Positions 52,177-60,113 of a DNA stretch of 64,000 nucleotides are shown here, one piece after another. The stretch comes from Burkholderia pseudomultivorans (GTDB taxonomy: Bacteria; Pseudomonadota; Gammaproteobacteria; Burkholderiales; Burkholderiaceae), in NCBI RefSeq assembly GCF_001718415.1, contig NZ_CP013377.1:1612001-1676000 (forward strand), written 5' to 3'. The position numbers and the translations under genes were made by a program. The notes beneath the pieces are model-generated. The model worked only from the letters and a program-made list of their open reading frames with translations, was not told the origin of the DNA and did no database searches. Position 1 is the first letter of the stretch, and every line of letters begins with the position of its first letter.

Positions 52177-52971
52177 ATGCACATCGATCTGAAAGGCAAG
52201 ACCGCGGTCGTCACCGCCTCCACCGCCGGCATCGGACTCGCGATCGCCGAAGGGCTCGCGCGCGCCGGCGCACGGGTCGTCGTCAACGGACGCAGCGATG
52301 CGTCGGTGCAGTCGGCGCTCGCGCACCTGCGCGGTGTGGTGCCCGGCGCGGACCTCGACGGCGTCGCCGCCGACCTGTCCAACGCGGCGGGCGTCGCGCA
52401 CGTCGCGCAGCACACGCCGAATGCCGACATCCTCGTCAACAACGCGGGCATCTACGGGCTGAAGCCGTTCTTCGACATCGACGATGCCGAATGGACCCAT
52501 TACTTCGAGATGAACGTGATGTCGGGCGTGCGCCTCGCGCGGCACTACATGAAAGGGATGCTCGAACGCAACTGGGGGCGCGTCGTGTTCATTTCGTCGG
52601 AGTCGGGGCTGAACATCCCGGTCGACATGATTCACTACGGCTTCTCGAAGACGGCGCAGCTGTCGATCGCGCGCGGTCTCGCCAAGCTCGCGGCCGGCAC
52701 CCGCGTGACCGTCAACTCGGTGCTGCCGGGGCCGACGCTGTCGGAAGGCGTGCGCGCGCTGCTGAAGGAGACGGCCGACGAAACCGGCCGCAGCGTCGAG
52801 GACGTCGCCGTCGATTTCGTGCGCAACCATCGCGCCAGCTCGATCATCCAGCGACCGGCGACGCCCGAGGAAGTCGCGAACCTCGTCGTCTACACGTGTT
52901 CGCCGCAGGCGTCGGCGACGACGGGCGCCGCGCTGCGCGTCGACGGCGGCGTGGTCGACACGATCGCATGA
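52177..52971 (+). CDS. Short-chain dehydrogenase/reductase with variant nucleotide motif
   Basis: A 264-residue SDR. The cofactor motif reads TASTAGIG in place of TGxxxGIG. NNAGIYGLKPFF, the Ser in FISSESGLNIP and YGFSKTAQLSIARG complete the catalytic set. The substitution of the first Gly by Ala occurs in several SDR subfamilies and need not abolish binding. The open frame extends far upstream, but the ATG at 52177 starts the family similarity. The substrate is unknown. Confidence 0.9.
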   Translation: MHIDLKGKTAVVTASTAGIGLAIAEGLARAGARVVVNGRSDASVQSALAHLRGVVPGADLDGVAADLSNAAGVAHVAQHTPNADILVNNAGIYGLKPFFDIDDAEWTHYFEMNVMSGVRLARHYMKGMLERNWGRVVFISSESGLNIPVDMIHYGFSKTAQLSIARGLAKLAAGTRVTVNSVLPGPTLSEGVRALLKETADETGRSVEDVAVDFVRNHRASSIIQRPATPEEVANLVVYTCSPQASATTGAALRVDGGVVDTIA

Positions 52972-53002
52972 CGCCGCGCGCGGCGCACCCGTGCCGCGGT
53001 CG

Positions 53003-53377
53003 CTACGACGCGCCGCCCTTGCCCGTCCGGAACCGGCCGCTGCGGTCGGCGTCCATGCACGTGTCGAAGCCGTAGTCGGTGACGACGCCGGCCTTGTCGA
53101 ACACGACGAAGTAAGGCCGGTGATCGTTGCCGTGTTCGAGCAGATAGTTGTAGCAGACGCCGCTGCCGTTACGGACCATCCATACGCTGCGCGGGTTGCC
53201 GCCCGCCCGCACGACGGCCTCGCGCGTCGCGCCGTGCCGCGACGCGGCCTTCGGCAACGACATCCGTGAATACGAGAACGGCAGCCACGAGTCGAACCAC
53301 GCGCAGCCGTGCAGCATCAGGCAGCTCGCCGCCAGAGACAGCGTCGCCGCGGGACGGGACATCGGAATCAATCGCAT
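53003..53377 (-). CDS. Small lipoprotein, SmpA/OmlA-like
   Basis: A 124-residue protein with a lipoprotein signal (MSRPAATLSLAASCLMLHGC, lipobox LHGC, acylated C25). GATREAVVRAGGNPRSVWMV resembles the first helix and strand of the BamE/SmpA/OmlA fold, and GVCYNYLLEHGNDHRPYFVV continues with a strand pair and two further cysteines. It is predicted in the outer membrane facing the periplasm. Start ATGs at 53401 and 53362 are alternatives. No operon partner is clear. Confidence 0.75.
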   Translation of the reverse strand: MRLIPMSRPAATLSLAASCLMLHGCAWFDSWLPFSYSRMSLPKAASRHGATREAVVRAGGNPRSVWMVRNGSGVCYNYLLEHGNDHRPYFVVFDKAGVVTDYGFDTCMDADRSGRFRTGKGGAS

Positions 53378-53597
53378 GCTGGGGAAACTCTGCTGCGCCA
53401 TGCCGGCGCGACCGAAAGCCCCATGCTACTCGACCTTGGGGTTCAAATCGAAAAGAAATGTTGAAATCGGTGTACGAATCGGTGTCCGGAGCAACGTCGG
53501 CCGGCCGGCGTCGTAACAGGCCCGAAGGCGCGCCCGCCGCCGATGCAGGCGCGTGCGGGTCGTCGCCCCGACGACGCGTATCGGCGCCGCCGTCCGC

Positions 53598-54671
53598 TTA
53601 CGCGACCCATTCGGTCCACAGCATCGTCAGCACCGTCATCAGCGCGGGGCCGACGAACAGCCCGATCAGCCCGAACGTCTCCGCGCCGCCGAGAATGCCG
53701 AACAGCACGAGCAGGAACGGCAGCCGCGCCGAGCCGCCGATCAGCACCGGACGCACGAAATGCTCGGCGACGAACACGACCACGAAACCGGTCACGGCGA
53801 CCACGACCGCCCAGGTCGTCGCGCCCTGCACGAACAGCCACAGCGCGGCGCCGCAGAACACGACCGGCGCGCAGAACGGCAGCATCGCGGCGACCGCCGT
53901 GACGAGGCCGAGCAGCGCCGCGTGCGGCACGCCCGCCAGCGCATATGCGATGCCGAGCAGCGCGCCTTCGCCGAGCCCGACGACGACGAGCCCCGTCACC
54001 GTGCCGTTCACGGCCCCGACCATCCGTTCGATCAGCTGCGCGCCGTCCGCGCCGAAGGCACGCCGCGCGCCCTGCAGCAATGCGCCCGACAGCTTGTGAC
54101 CGGCGCGCAGGATCACGAACAGCGTGACCAGCATGAAGCCGAATTCGAGCAGCGCATGCGCGAGCTTCGTGCCGAACAGCCGGCCGAATGCGATGAACTT
54201 CTCGCCGTTGACGCCGTGCATCGCCGACGCCGCATGCAGCGGATGGCCGAGATTGGCCTGCCACCAGTCGGCGATCTGCGTCGACCCGTATGGCAGCCGG
54301 CTGACGACGTCCGGCAGCGGAATGCCGTTGTCCTGGATCGTGCGCAGCCATACGCGCATGTCGTGCGCCTGCGCGATCGCCTGGGTCAGCGCGAGGGCCA
54401 CCGGCAGCACGACCAGCAGCGAGATCGCGACCGTGATGACGGTCGCGACGATCGTCGGGCGGTTGCGAAACAGCCGGTGCGATTCGAAGCGCTTCAGCAG
54501 CGGCCACATCGCGATGGCGATCACGCATGCCCACGCGATGGCTGGAATGAACGCGCGAATCACCCACAGCGCGAGCAGCAGCAAGGCCGTGTACAGCACG
54601 GCGCGGGCAATCCGCTGCGCGCGCGGCCGCGCGGCGGAATCTTCGTGAGACGGCGAAGCGTGTGCGCGCAT
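53598..54671 (-). CDS. AI-2E-family transporter (YdiK/TqsA-type membrane protein)
   Basis: A 357-residue protein with about eight helices. The N-terminus AVLYTALLLLALWVIRAFIP leads to ACVIAIAMWPLLKRFESHRL, and the C-terminal conserved part reads EHFVRPVLIGGSARLPFLLV then FGLIGLFVGPALMTVLTMLW, the family signature. Members are linked to autoinducer-2 export or Na+/H+ antiport; the function here is open. AGAGGTG precedes the ATG. It lies directly downstream of a strong terminator, so it has its own promoter, or is read only by run-through. Confidence 0.88.
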   Translation of the reverse strand: MRAHASPSHEDSAARPRAQRIARAVLYTALLLLALWVIRAFIPAIAWACVIAIAMWPLLKRFESHRLFRNRPTIVATVITVAISLLVVLPVALALTQAIAQAHDMRVWLRTIQDNGIPLPDVVSRLPYGSTQIADWWQANLGHPLHAASAMHGVNGEKFIAFGRLFGTKLAHALLEFGFMLVTLFVILRAGHKLSGALLQGARRAFGADGAQLIERMVGAVNGTVTGLVVVGLGEGALLGIAYALAGVPHAALLGLVTAVAAMLPFCAPVVFCGAALWLFVQGATTWAVVVAVTGFVVVFVAEHFVRPVLIGGSARLPFLLVLFGILGGAETFGLIGLFVGPALMTVLTMLWTEWVA

Positions 54672-54684
54672 GGCACCTCTGTCG

Positions 54685-54734
54685 AAAGAAAAAATGGCGG
54701 TTCGCGCAGGCGAAATGCCTGCGCGAACCGCCAT
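54685..54734 (-). terminator. Strong intrinsic terminator of the ene-reductase operon
   Basis: Arms at 54694-54711 and 54717-54734 form a perfect 18-bp stem with a 5-base loop. On the minus strand it is followed by TTTTTTCTTTC (54694 down to 54684), about 125 bases after the ene-reductase stop. This is the clearest rho-independent terminator in the window. Confidence 0.88.
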
Positions 54735-54858
54735 TCTATCCATCGAAGCCCGGAACGCGCGCCGCGGCGGCCATCCGCATCATGTGCCGCGCACCGCGAG
54801 CGGACGGCCAGGGCGGCCGCCGCGCCCGCTTCCAGGCCGGGCCGCTTACGGCGCCTCG

Positions 54859-55968
54859 TCAGGCCGCCTTGTCGGCGACGCGATAGCGTTCGAGCCAGTG
54901 CGCATACGGCGCGGGCAGCGTCCACGACGGGCGCTCGACGCCGAGCTGCTTCGCCGCGTAGTACGGCCAGTGCGGATCGGCCAGATGCGCGCGGCCGACC
55001 ATCACGAGATCGAGCTGCTGTTCCGCGACGACGCGGTCGGCCAGTTGCGGCGTATCGATTCCCCATGCGGACGACACCGGCAGTCCGGCCTCGCGGCGCA
55101 CGCGCTCGGCGACCGGCGCGAGGAACGCGGGACCCCACGGAATCTGCGCATCGGGCGTCGAGAAGCCGACCGACACGCTCAGCATGTCGAGCCCTTCCTG
55201 CTTCAGCCGCTGCGTGAGCGCGATCGATTCGGCGAGCGTCTCGTCGTCGCGGCCGTCGTACTCGATCACGCCGAAACGCGCGGTCAGCGGCAGATGTTCG
55301 GGCCAGACCTTGCGAACGGCCGCCAGCGTCTCGACGAGGAAACGGCCGCGATTCTCGGCGGAACCGCCGTATTCGTCGTCGCGCCGGTTCGAGTGCACCG
55401 AGAAGAAGCTCTGGCCGAGATAGCCGTGCGCGAAGTGCAGTTCGAGCCATTCGAAACCGATGTCGCGCGCGCGCTTCGCCGCCGCGACGAAATCGGCCTG
55501 CACGCGTGCGATGTCGTCGCGCGTCATCGCGTGCGGCACCTTCGGCAGATGTGCGCCGAACGGCACGGCCGACGGCGCGATGGTCTGCCAGCCGCGCGGG
55601 TCGCCTGCGGCGATATGGTCGTCGCCTTCCCACGGACGGTTCGCACTCGCCTTGCGGCCCGCATGCGCGAGCTGGATGCCGGGCACCGCGCCGGCCGCCT
55701 TGATTGCCGCGACCGACGGCGCGAACGCGGCCGCCTGCGCGTCGGTCCACAGCCCCGCGCAACCCGGCGTGATGCGGCCTTCCGGCGACACGGCCGTCGC
55801 CTCCGCGATCACGAGGCCCGCACCGCCGCGCGCGATGCCGGCCAGGTGCACGTGATGCCAGTCGTTGACGACGCCGTCTTCGGCGACGTACTGGCACATC
55901 GGCGGCACGGCGATCCGGTTGCGCAACGTGACATCCTTGAGTTTGAACGGTTCGAACAGGGCAGACAT
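54859..55968 (-). CDS. xenA: XenA-type ene-reductase (Old Yellow Enzyme family NADH:flavin oxidoreductase)
   Basis: A 369-residue FMN enzyme with close similarity to Pseudomonas putida XenA along its whole length: MSALFEPFKLKDVTLRNRIA at the start and WTLPAPYAHWLERYR at the end. Cys25 (PPMCQY), and H178 and H181 (LHFAHGYLGQ), the FMN and substrate residues of XenA, are all in place. It reduces activated C=C bonds and nitro compounds with NAD(P)H. AAGGAGTC precedes the ATG. It lies 137 bases downstream of a DJ-1/PfpI gene on the same strand, which suggests a shared electrophile-detoxification operon. Confidence 0.93.
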   Translation of the reverse strand: MSALFEPFKLKDVTLRNRIAVPPMCQYVAEDGVVNDWHHVHLAGIARGGAGLVIAEATAVSPEGRITPGCAGLWTDAQAAAFAPSVAAIKAAGAVPGIQLAHAGRKASANRPWEGDDHIAAGDPRGWQTIAPSAVPFGAHLPKVPHAMTRDDIARVQADFVAAAKRARDIGFEWLELHFAHGYLGQSFFSVHSNRRDDEYGGSAENRGRFLVETLAAVRKVWPEHLPLTARFGVIEYDGRDDETLAESIALTQRLKQEGLDMLSVSVGFSTPDAQIPWGPAFLAPVAERVRREAGLPVSSAWGIDTPQLADRVVAEQQLDLVMVGRAHLADPHWPYYAAKQLGVERPSWTLPAPYAHWLERYRVADKAA

Positions 55969-56105
55969 CCACGACTCCTTTGCTTGGTTCTGCGAAACGA
56001 CTGGATGAACCGCGACGCCGTCGCATCGCGGCCCGATCCGGGGCGTCGCCGGGGCCTGCGGCGCCCGACGACGGAAACGTGACGGCGCGCTCCCGCGCCG
56101 TGTGC

Positions 56106-56792
56106 TTACTGGTGGCCGAGCCTCGCGAGCAGCGCCTCGGCGGCCGGTTCCGACGACGCGGGGTTCTGCCCCGTGATCAGCAGCCCGTCGGTCACGATAT
56201 GCGGCGCCCAGTCGGCGCCGCGCTCGAACTGCGCGCCGTTGGTCTTCAGCATGTCCTCGACGAGGAACGGCACGACCTCCGTCAACCCGACCGCGGCTTC
56301 CTCGCTGTTGGTGAAGCCCGTCACGCGCTTGCCGCGCACGACCGATTCGGCGGTTTTCGGGTCCTTCACGTGACGCAGCACGCCCGGCGCATGGCACACC
56401 GCCGCGACCGGCTTGCCGGCCGCGAGCGCGCGCTCGATCAGGCCGATCGAATGCAGATCCTCGGCCAGATCCCACAGCGGGCCGTGGCCGCCCGGGTAGA
56501 ACACGGCGTCGTAGTCGTCGATCGACACATCGGCCAGCTTGCGCGTCGCCGCCAGTTCGGCCCTGGCCGCCGCATCGGCGTCGAAGCGGCGCGTCGCGTC
56601 GGTCTGCGCGGACGGATCGCTGCTCTTCGGATCGAGCGGCGGCTGCCCGCCGTTCGGCGAGGCCAGCGTCAGCTCGACACCCGCGTCCTTGAACGCGTAG
56701 TACGGCGCGGCCAGTTCCTCGAGCCAGAAGCCGGTCTTCTTGCCGGTGTCGCCGAGCGCATCGTGCGAGGTCAGGACAATCAGGATCTTCAT
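56106..56792 (-). CDS. DJ-1/PfpI-family protein (Hsp31/glyoxalase III-like)
   Basis: A 228-residue protein. KILIVLTSHDALGDTGKKTG, E25 in GFWLEELAAPYYAF, and the nucleophile C133 followed by H134 in VAAVCHAPGVLR define the catalytic set. The length and VFYPGGHGPLWDLAED match the single-domain Hsp31-like group, which handles methylglyoxal and other reactive carbonyls without cofactors. ATG 56792 lies 8 bases after AAAGGAG; a GTG at 56801 falls within that ribosome binding site. It probably leads the operon with the ene-reductase. Confidence 0.9.
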   Translation of the reverse strand: MKILIVLTSHDALGDTGKKTGFWLEELAAPYYAFKDAGVELTLASPNGGQPPLDPKSSDPSAQTDATRRFDADAAARAELAATRKLADVSIDDYDAVFYPGGHGPLWDLAEDLHSIGLIERALAAGKPVAAVCHAPGVLRHVKDPKTAESVVRGKRVTGFTNSEEAAVGLTEVVPFLVEDMLKTNGAQFERGADWAPHIVTDGLLITGQNPASSEPAAEALLARLGHQ

Positions 56793-56948
56793 GATCGACA
56801 CTCCTTTGAAATTGACGAGGACGGGGCCGCACGGCGCGGCACGCGGGCTGGCGCAATGGCCGTGCCGAACGCCGTACCTGTCCGTTAGTCAGCGATTGCG
56901 CGTCGACGTGCGGCGAGCGGGATGCGAAATCTGCGCGCCGCGCGGTAT

Positions 56949-56963
56949 TAGACCAGTCGTCTA
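56949..56963. promoter_or_regulatory. TetR-type operator, copy 1
   Basis: TAGAC, CAGTC and GTCTA form a 5+5+5 dyad 157 bases upstream of the DJ-1/PfpI start. On the minus strand it lies between possible -35 (TTGTGC) and -10 (TCTAAT) elements, where a repressor would block the promoter. The TAGAC-N5-GTCTA form resembles sites of NemR-like TetR proteins. Confidence 0.65.
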
Positions 56964-57119
56964 GATCGAGGCACAAAAAAACGGGTTCATCAGCATCGCA
57001 GCCGCATATTGCAGTTTCGCGTCCGCGCCGGATGAACCGGCCCCGCCCTGTCGAGGCAGCGAATCCGCCTTTCAGCGAGCGGCTTCGTTGCATCACCGGG
57101 TCGGATGATAGCCGCCGAT

Positions 57120-57134
57120 TAGACCGGTCGTCTA
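57120..57134. promoter_or_regulatory. TetR-type operator, copy 2
   Basis: TAGAC, CGGTC and GTCTA differ from copy 1 at one central base, and the centres are 171 bases apart. The near-identity of two spaced dyads argues strongly for binding by one protein, perhaps with looping, or for a second promoter that once served a now missing regulator gene. Confidence 0.65.
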
Positions 57135-57339
57135 GTAAACGCGCGTTCGACCCTGCCATCTGCATGGGTTTCCAGCCGCTCGACATGCAAGGAACTGATG
57201 CGTCGCGGCAAAGATGCGAACCGGTTCGGCGACGCGCCTCCTCGCCACCGGATGAAACCGGCGCGCCGGCCGCAATTGTGACCGGGACGGCGCGCGACCG
57301 CGCCGCCCCATCACGCGGCCGCCGCGCCGCGAGGCCGCG

Positions 57340-58089
57340 TCACAGCAACCCCATCCCGCCCGACGCGATGATTTCCGCGCCGACGATGAACGCCGATTCC
57401 GGCGCGCTCAGGTGCAGCACCGTCGACGCGATCTCGTCCGGCGTCCCGAACCGGCCGACCGGCACCAGCCCGCGGATCTTGTCCGCCGTCTCGTCGAGCG
57501 TCGCCGCATCGAGCCCGAGCTTGCCGTACAGCGGCGTCTGCACCGGCCCCGGGCTCACGACGTTCACCCGCACGCCGAGCGGCAGCAGTTCCGTCGACAG
57601 CGTCTTCGCGAACGAGTTGACCGCCGCCTTGCTCGCCGCGTAGACCGACGAACCCGGCATCCCGACATGCGCGTTGATCGAGCCGTTGATCACGATCGAC
57701 GCGCCGCGGTTGAACAGCGACGCCAGCGCCTGGATCTGAAAATACGGGCCCTTCACGTTGGTGTCGAACACGAGATCCCACAGCGCCTCGTCGGTATCCG
57801 CGAACGGCCCGAGCTTCGCGACGCCCGCGTTGACGAACATCGCGTCGAGCCGCGCGCCGACGGCGGCGATCGCGTCCGCGAGCGCGCGGGCGCCGGCGAC
57901 CGTGCCGGCCTCGTTGCGAAGCGCGATCGCATCGGCGCCGAGCGCTTGCCGCGCGGCTTCGAGCGTTTGCGCGTCGCGCCCGGTGATGATGACGCGCGCG
58001 CCTTCCGCCGCGAATGCCCGGGCTGCCGCCAGGCCGATCCCGCTGTTGCCGCCCGTGACGAATACGGTTTTTCCTTCGAAGCGCTGCAT
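57340..58089 (-). CDS. Short-chain dehydrogenase/reductase
   Basis: A 249-residue SDR with TGGNSGIGLAAARAFAAEG, FVNAGVAKLGPFAD, the Ser in INGSINAHVGMPG and YAASKAAVNSFAK. GTPDEIASTVLHLSAPESAF and the ending IIASGGMGLL are typical of the FabG-like group. AGGAGAAC precedes the ATG. It is divergent from the Cys-rich MarR gene across 206 bases with a dyad, so that MarR may repress it. The substrate is unknown; a reactive carbonyl is possible given its neighbours. Confidence 0.9.
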   Translation of the reverse strand: MQRFEGKTVFVTGGNSGIGLAAARAFAAEGARVIITGRDAQTLEAARQALGADAIALRNEAGTVAGARALADAIAAVGARLDAMFVNAGVAKLGPFADTDEALWDLVFDTNVKGPYFQIQALASLFNRGASIVINGSINAHVGMPGSSVYAASKAAVNSFAKTLSTELLPLGVRVNVVSPGPVQTPLYGKLGLDAATLDETADKIRGLVPVGRFGTPDEIASTVLHLSAPESAFIVGAEIIASGGMGLL

Positions 58090-58249
58090 GATGTTCTCCT
58101 GTGAACCGGTGATTGACCGTGAACACAGGATGCGCGCGCAGCCGGCGCGTGCCGTACGACGGGCGTGACGCACCCGTTCGAAATCGTCGAACGAGTTTCG
58201 CCGACGGCGTCGGCGGCCTGCGCACCGCAGCTTGCACGCCCCGCGGGAT

Positions 58250-58282
58250 GCATGTAGGCTGCATATATGCATTCCGCATATA
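58250..58282. promoter_or_regulatory. Palindrome and repeats upstream of the Cys-rich MarR gene
   Basis: TGCATATATGCA (58260-58271) is a perfect 12-base palindrome. The unit GCATATA occurs at 58261-58267 and 58276-58282, and a related GCATGTA lies at 58250-58256. The AT-rich cluster 14-46 bases before the MarR ATG suits autoregulation and control of the divergent SDR gene. Confidence 0.6.
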
Positions 58283-58295
58283 TCGAGACGAGGCG

Positions 58296-58835
58296 ATGTC
58301 GAAGACCCACCGTGCCGAAAACCTGCTGGGCGTGCTCGCGCTGCTGATCGGCGACGAAATGAACCGGCTCGACGTCGCGGCCGCGCCGTCCGGCCAGACC
58401 GCGCGCGCGATGCTCAACGCGATCGCCCAGTACCCGAATGCATCGATCGAACTGATCCGCGATGCGGTCGCCCTGTCGCATCCGGCGGCGGTCCGCGCGA
58501 TCGCGGCGCTCGTCGAGGCCGGCCTCGTCGACAAGCGTCCGGGCGCGGACAAGCGCGCGGTCTCGCTCGCGCTGACGCCGGCCGGCCACGCCGAGATGCA
58601 GCGCCTGCGCGACGCGCGCGAGCAGATGCTGTCGCGCATCGCGGGCCGGCTCGACGCGCACGAGCGGGCGACGCTCGAGCAGCTGCTGATCAAGATCCTG
58701 TGGCACGAGACGCGCGATCCGTCGCATTCGATGCAACTCTGCCGCTTCTGCGACGACGGTCCCTGCATCGCGGCCGGCTGCCCGGTCGAATGCAGGGAAA
58801 ACGGCGAACCGATGCCGTCCGGCAGCGCATCATGA
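58296..58835 (+). CDS. MarR-family regulator with C-terminal cysteine cluster
   Basis: A 179-residue protein. The winged helix is MLNAIAQYPNASIELIRDAV, ALSHPAAVRAIAALVEAGLV and the wing DKRPGADKRAVSLALTPAG. After the dimer helices it ends with five cysteines, C149, C152, C157, C162 and C166 (LCRFCDDGPC then IAAGCPVEC), spaced C-x2-C-x4-C-x4-C-x3-C. This could bind zinc or an Fe-S cluster or sense thiol-reactive compounds. Its stop overlaps the start of an MFS exporter gene (ATGA), its probable target. Confidence 0.88.
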   Translation: MSKTHRAENLLGVLALLIGDEMNRLDVAAAPSGQTARAMLNAIAQYPNASIELIRDAVALSHPAAVRAIAALVEAGLVDKRPGADKRAVSLALTPAGHAEMQRLRDAREQMLSRIAGRLDAHERATLEQLLIKILWHETRDPSHSMQLCRFCDDGPCIAAGCPVECRENGEPMPSGSAS

Positions 58836-60016
58836 GTTCGCTCTGGCGCACCGTCGCATCGCTGAACGCGGTCTCGACATGCGCGCAGATCGCGCAGTTC
58901 GGCCTCGGCTTCACCGTGTTGCCGGTCTGGCTCGCGGGCCGCGGGCTCGGTGCGTCACAGGTCGGCGTGTTCTCCAGCGCGCAGTTCGCCGGCATGCTGG
59001 CCGGCCTCGCGATCGCGCCGATGCTGCTCGCCCGCGTCGGCGCCAAGCGCACGGTGATGCTCGCGCTCGCGGCGACGCTCGCCGGATTCGCCGCGATGCC
59101 GCTCGCCGGCTGGCCGCTGTGGATCGCACCCGGCGCGTTGATCGGCCTCGGGCTCGGGCTGCGCTGGATCGGCAACGAGACCTGGCTGTACGGGCTCGTG
59201 CCGCCGGAATCGAGCGGTCGCGTCGTCGGCGTGCACGAGGCGCTGATCGGCCTGGGTGGCGTCGTCGCGCCGGCGTTCGCCGCCGCGTCGGGTGTCGATG
59301 GCCGCGCGACGTTCGCGGCCGGCATCGCGTTCACGCTGCTGGCCGCCATGCCGCTGATGGCGACCGCCTATGACCCGCGCACGCACGTCCGGGCACGCAG
59401 GCCGAAGGGGCTGAACGAGCCGAACGAGCCGCGTGCGCCGCTCGGGCCGCTGGTCGGGCTCGGCATCGTGGTGGCCGCCGTCGCCGGCTTGTGCGACGGC
59501 GCGCTGTACGGGCTGCTGTCGTTTTTCGCCGCGGGGCGCGGCCTGTCCGGCGCGCAGGCGGCCACGCTGCTGATGCAGTTCGGCATCGGCGCCATCGCGA
59601 TGCAGGTGCCGGTCGGCTGGCTCGTCGACCGCGCGGGACTCGCGATCGCGATCGTCGCGACGGCGGCCACCGGCACGGCAGCCGCGCTCGGGCTCGCGCT
59701 CCCGACGCTGTCGCCATGGGCGACGACCGTCGCGGCGATCGCGCTCGGCGGCGCGAACAGCGCATTCCTGACGCTTGCCATGTGCGCGGCGGCGGCCGCC
59801 AACGGCGACGCACCCGGACGCGCGATGCGCGTGATATCGCTCGCGTTTGGCTTCGCGTCGATCGCGGGGCCGCTCGTCGCGAGCGCGCTGATGAAGGCGT
59901 TCGGCAGCGAGGTACTGACGACGCTGGTCGCGCTGGCGAGCGCGATGCTCGCGATCTACGTGCTCGGCGTGCAGGCGGGACGCCGCGATGCGACGCGCGC
60001 ACGGCTGGTGCGCTGA
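58832..60016 (+). CDS. MFS exporter
   Basis: A 394-residue, 12-helix MFS protein. VASLNAVSTCAQIAQFGLGF, APMLLARVGAKRTVMLALAA (inter-helix 2-3 region) and PVGWLVDRAGLAIAIVATAA are visible MFS elements; the group resembles the YcaD-like carriers. The start overlaps the MarR stop by 4 bases, so translation is coupled. Export of the electrophile or drug sensed by the MarR protein is the likely role. Confidence 0.85.
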   Translation: MSSLWRTVASLNAVSTCAQIAQFGLGFTVLPVWLAGRGLGASQVGVFSSAQFAGMLAGLAIAPMLLARVGAKRTVMLALAATLAGFAAMPLAGWPLWIAPGALIGLGLGLRWIGNETWLYGLVPPESSGRVVGVHEALIGLGGVVAPAFAAASGVDGRATFAAGIAFTLLAAMPLMATAYDPRTHVRARRPKGLNEPNEPRAPLGPLVGLGIVVAAVAGLCDGALYGLLSFFAAGRGLSGAQAATLLMQFGIGAIAMQVPVGWLVDRAGLAIAIVATAATGTAAALGLALPTLSPWATTVAAIALGGANSAFLTLAMCAAAAANGDAPGRAMRVISLAFGFASIAGPLVASALMKAFGSEVLTTLVALASAMLAIYVLGVQAGRRDATRARLVR

Positions 60017-60027
60017 AACGGGGCGAC

Positions 60028-60051
60028 CATCGGGCCATCGGGCCATCGGGC
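60028..60051. repeat. Tandem 8-base repeats between convergent genes
   Basis: CATCGGGC occurs three times in perfect tandem (60028-60051), followed by irregular copies of CGGATTGC (60060-60090). The block fills the gap between the MFS gene and the LysR gene. It is a small simple repeat that could vary in copy number between strains. Confidence 0.6.
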
Positions 60052-60113
60052 CGGACCGCCGGATTGCCGGATTGCCGGACCACCGGATTGCCCAGCCGCC
60101 TTGCGCCCTCAAC

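Larger units (their letters stand above)
56793..57339. other. 547-base non-coding gap with two operators
   Basis: No open frame here has protein-family features. The gap holds two near-identical dyads (56949-56963 and 57120-57134). A GGTTCATC (56985-56992) with distant complement GATGAACC, followed on the minus strand by seven T residues, might form a terminator for the SDR gene, though the loop is long. No repressor gene is present. Confidence 0.5.

Noticed and set aside
54662..54886. Apparent similar peptides (WRFAQA...LREPPF) read on both strands near the AI-2E gene
   Set aside because: They arise because the 18-bp perfect stem of the terminator is read in two directions. There is no protein repeat.
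57032..57643. A 203-codon frame in the gap upstream of the DJ-1/PfpI gene, considered as a missing TetR regulator
   Set aside because: Its translation shows no TetR helix-turn-helix, and it runs antisense into the SDR gene.
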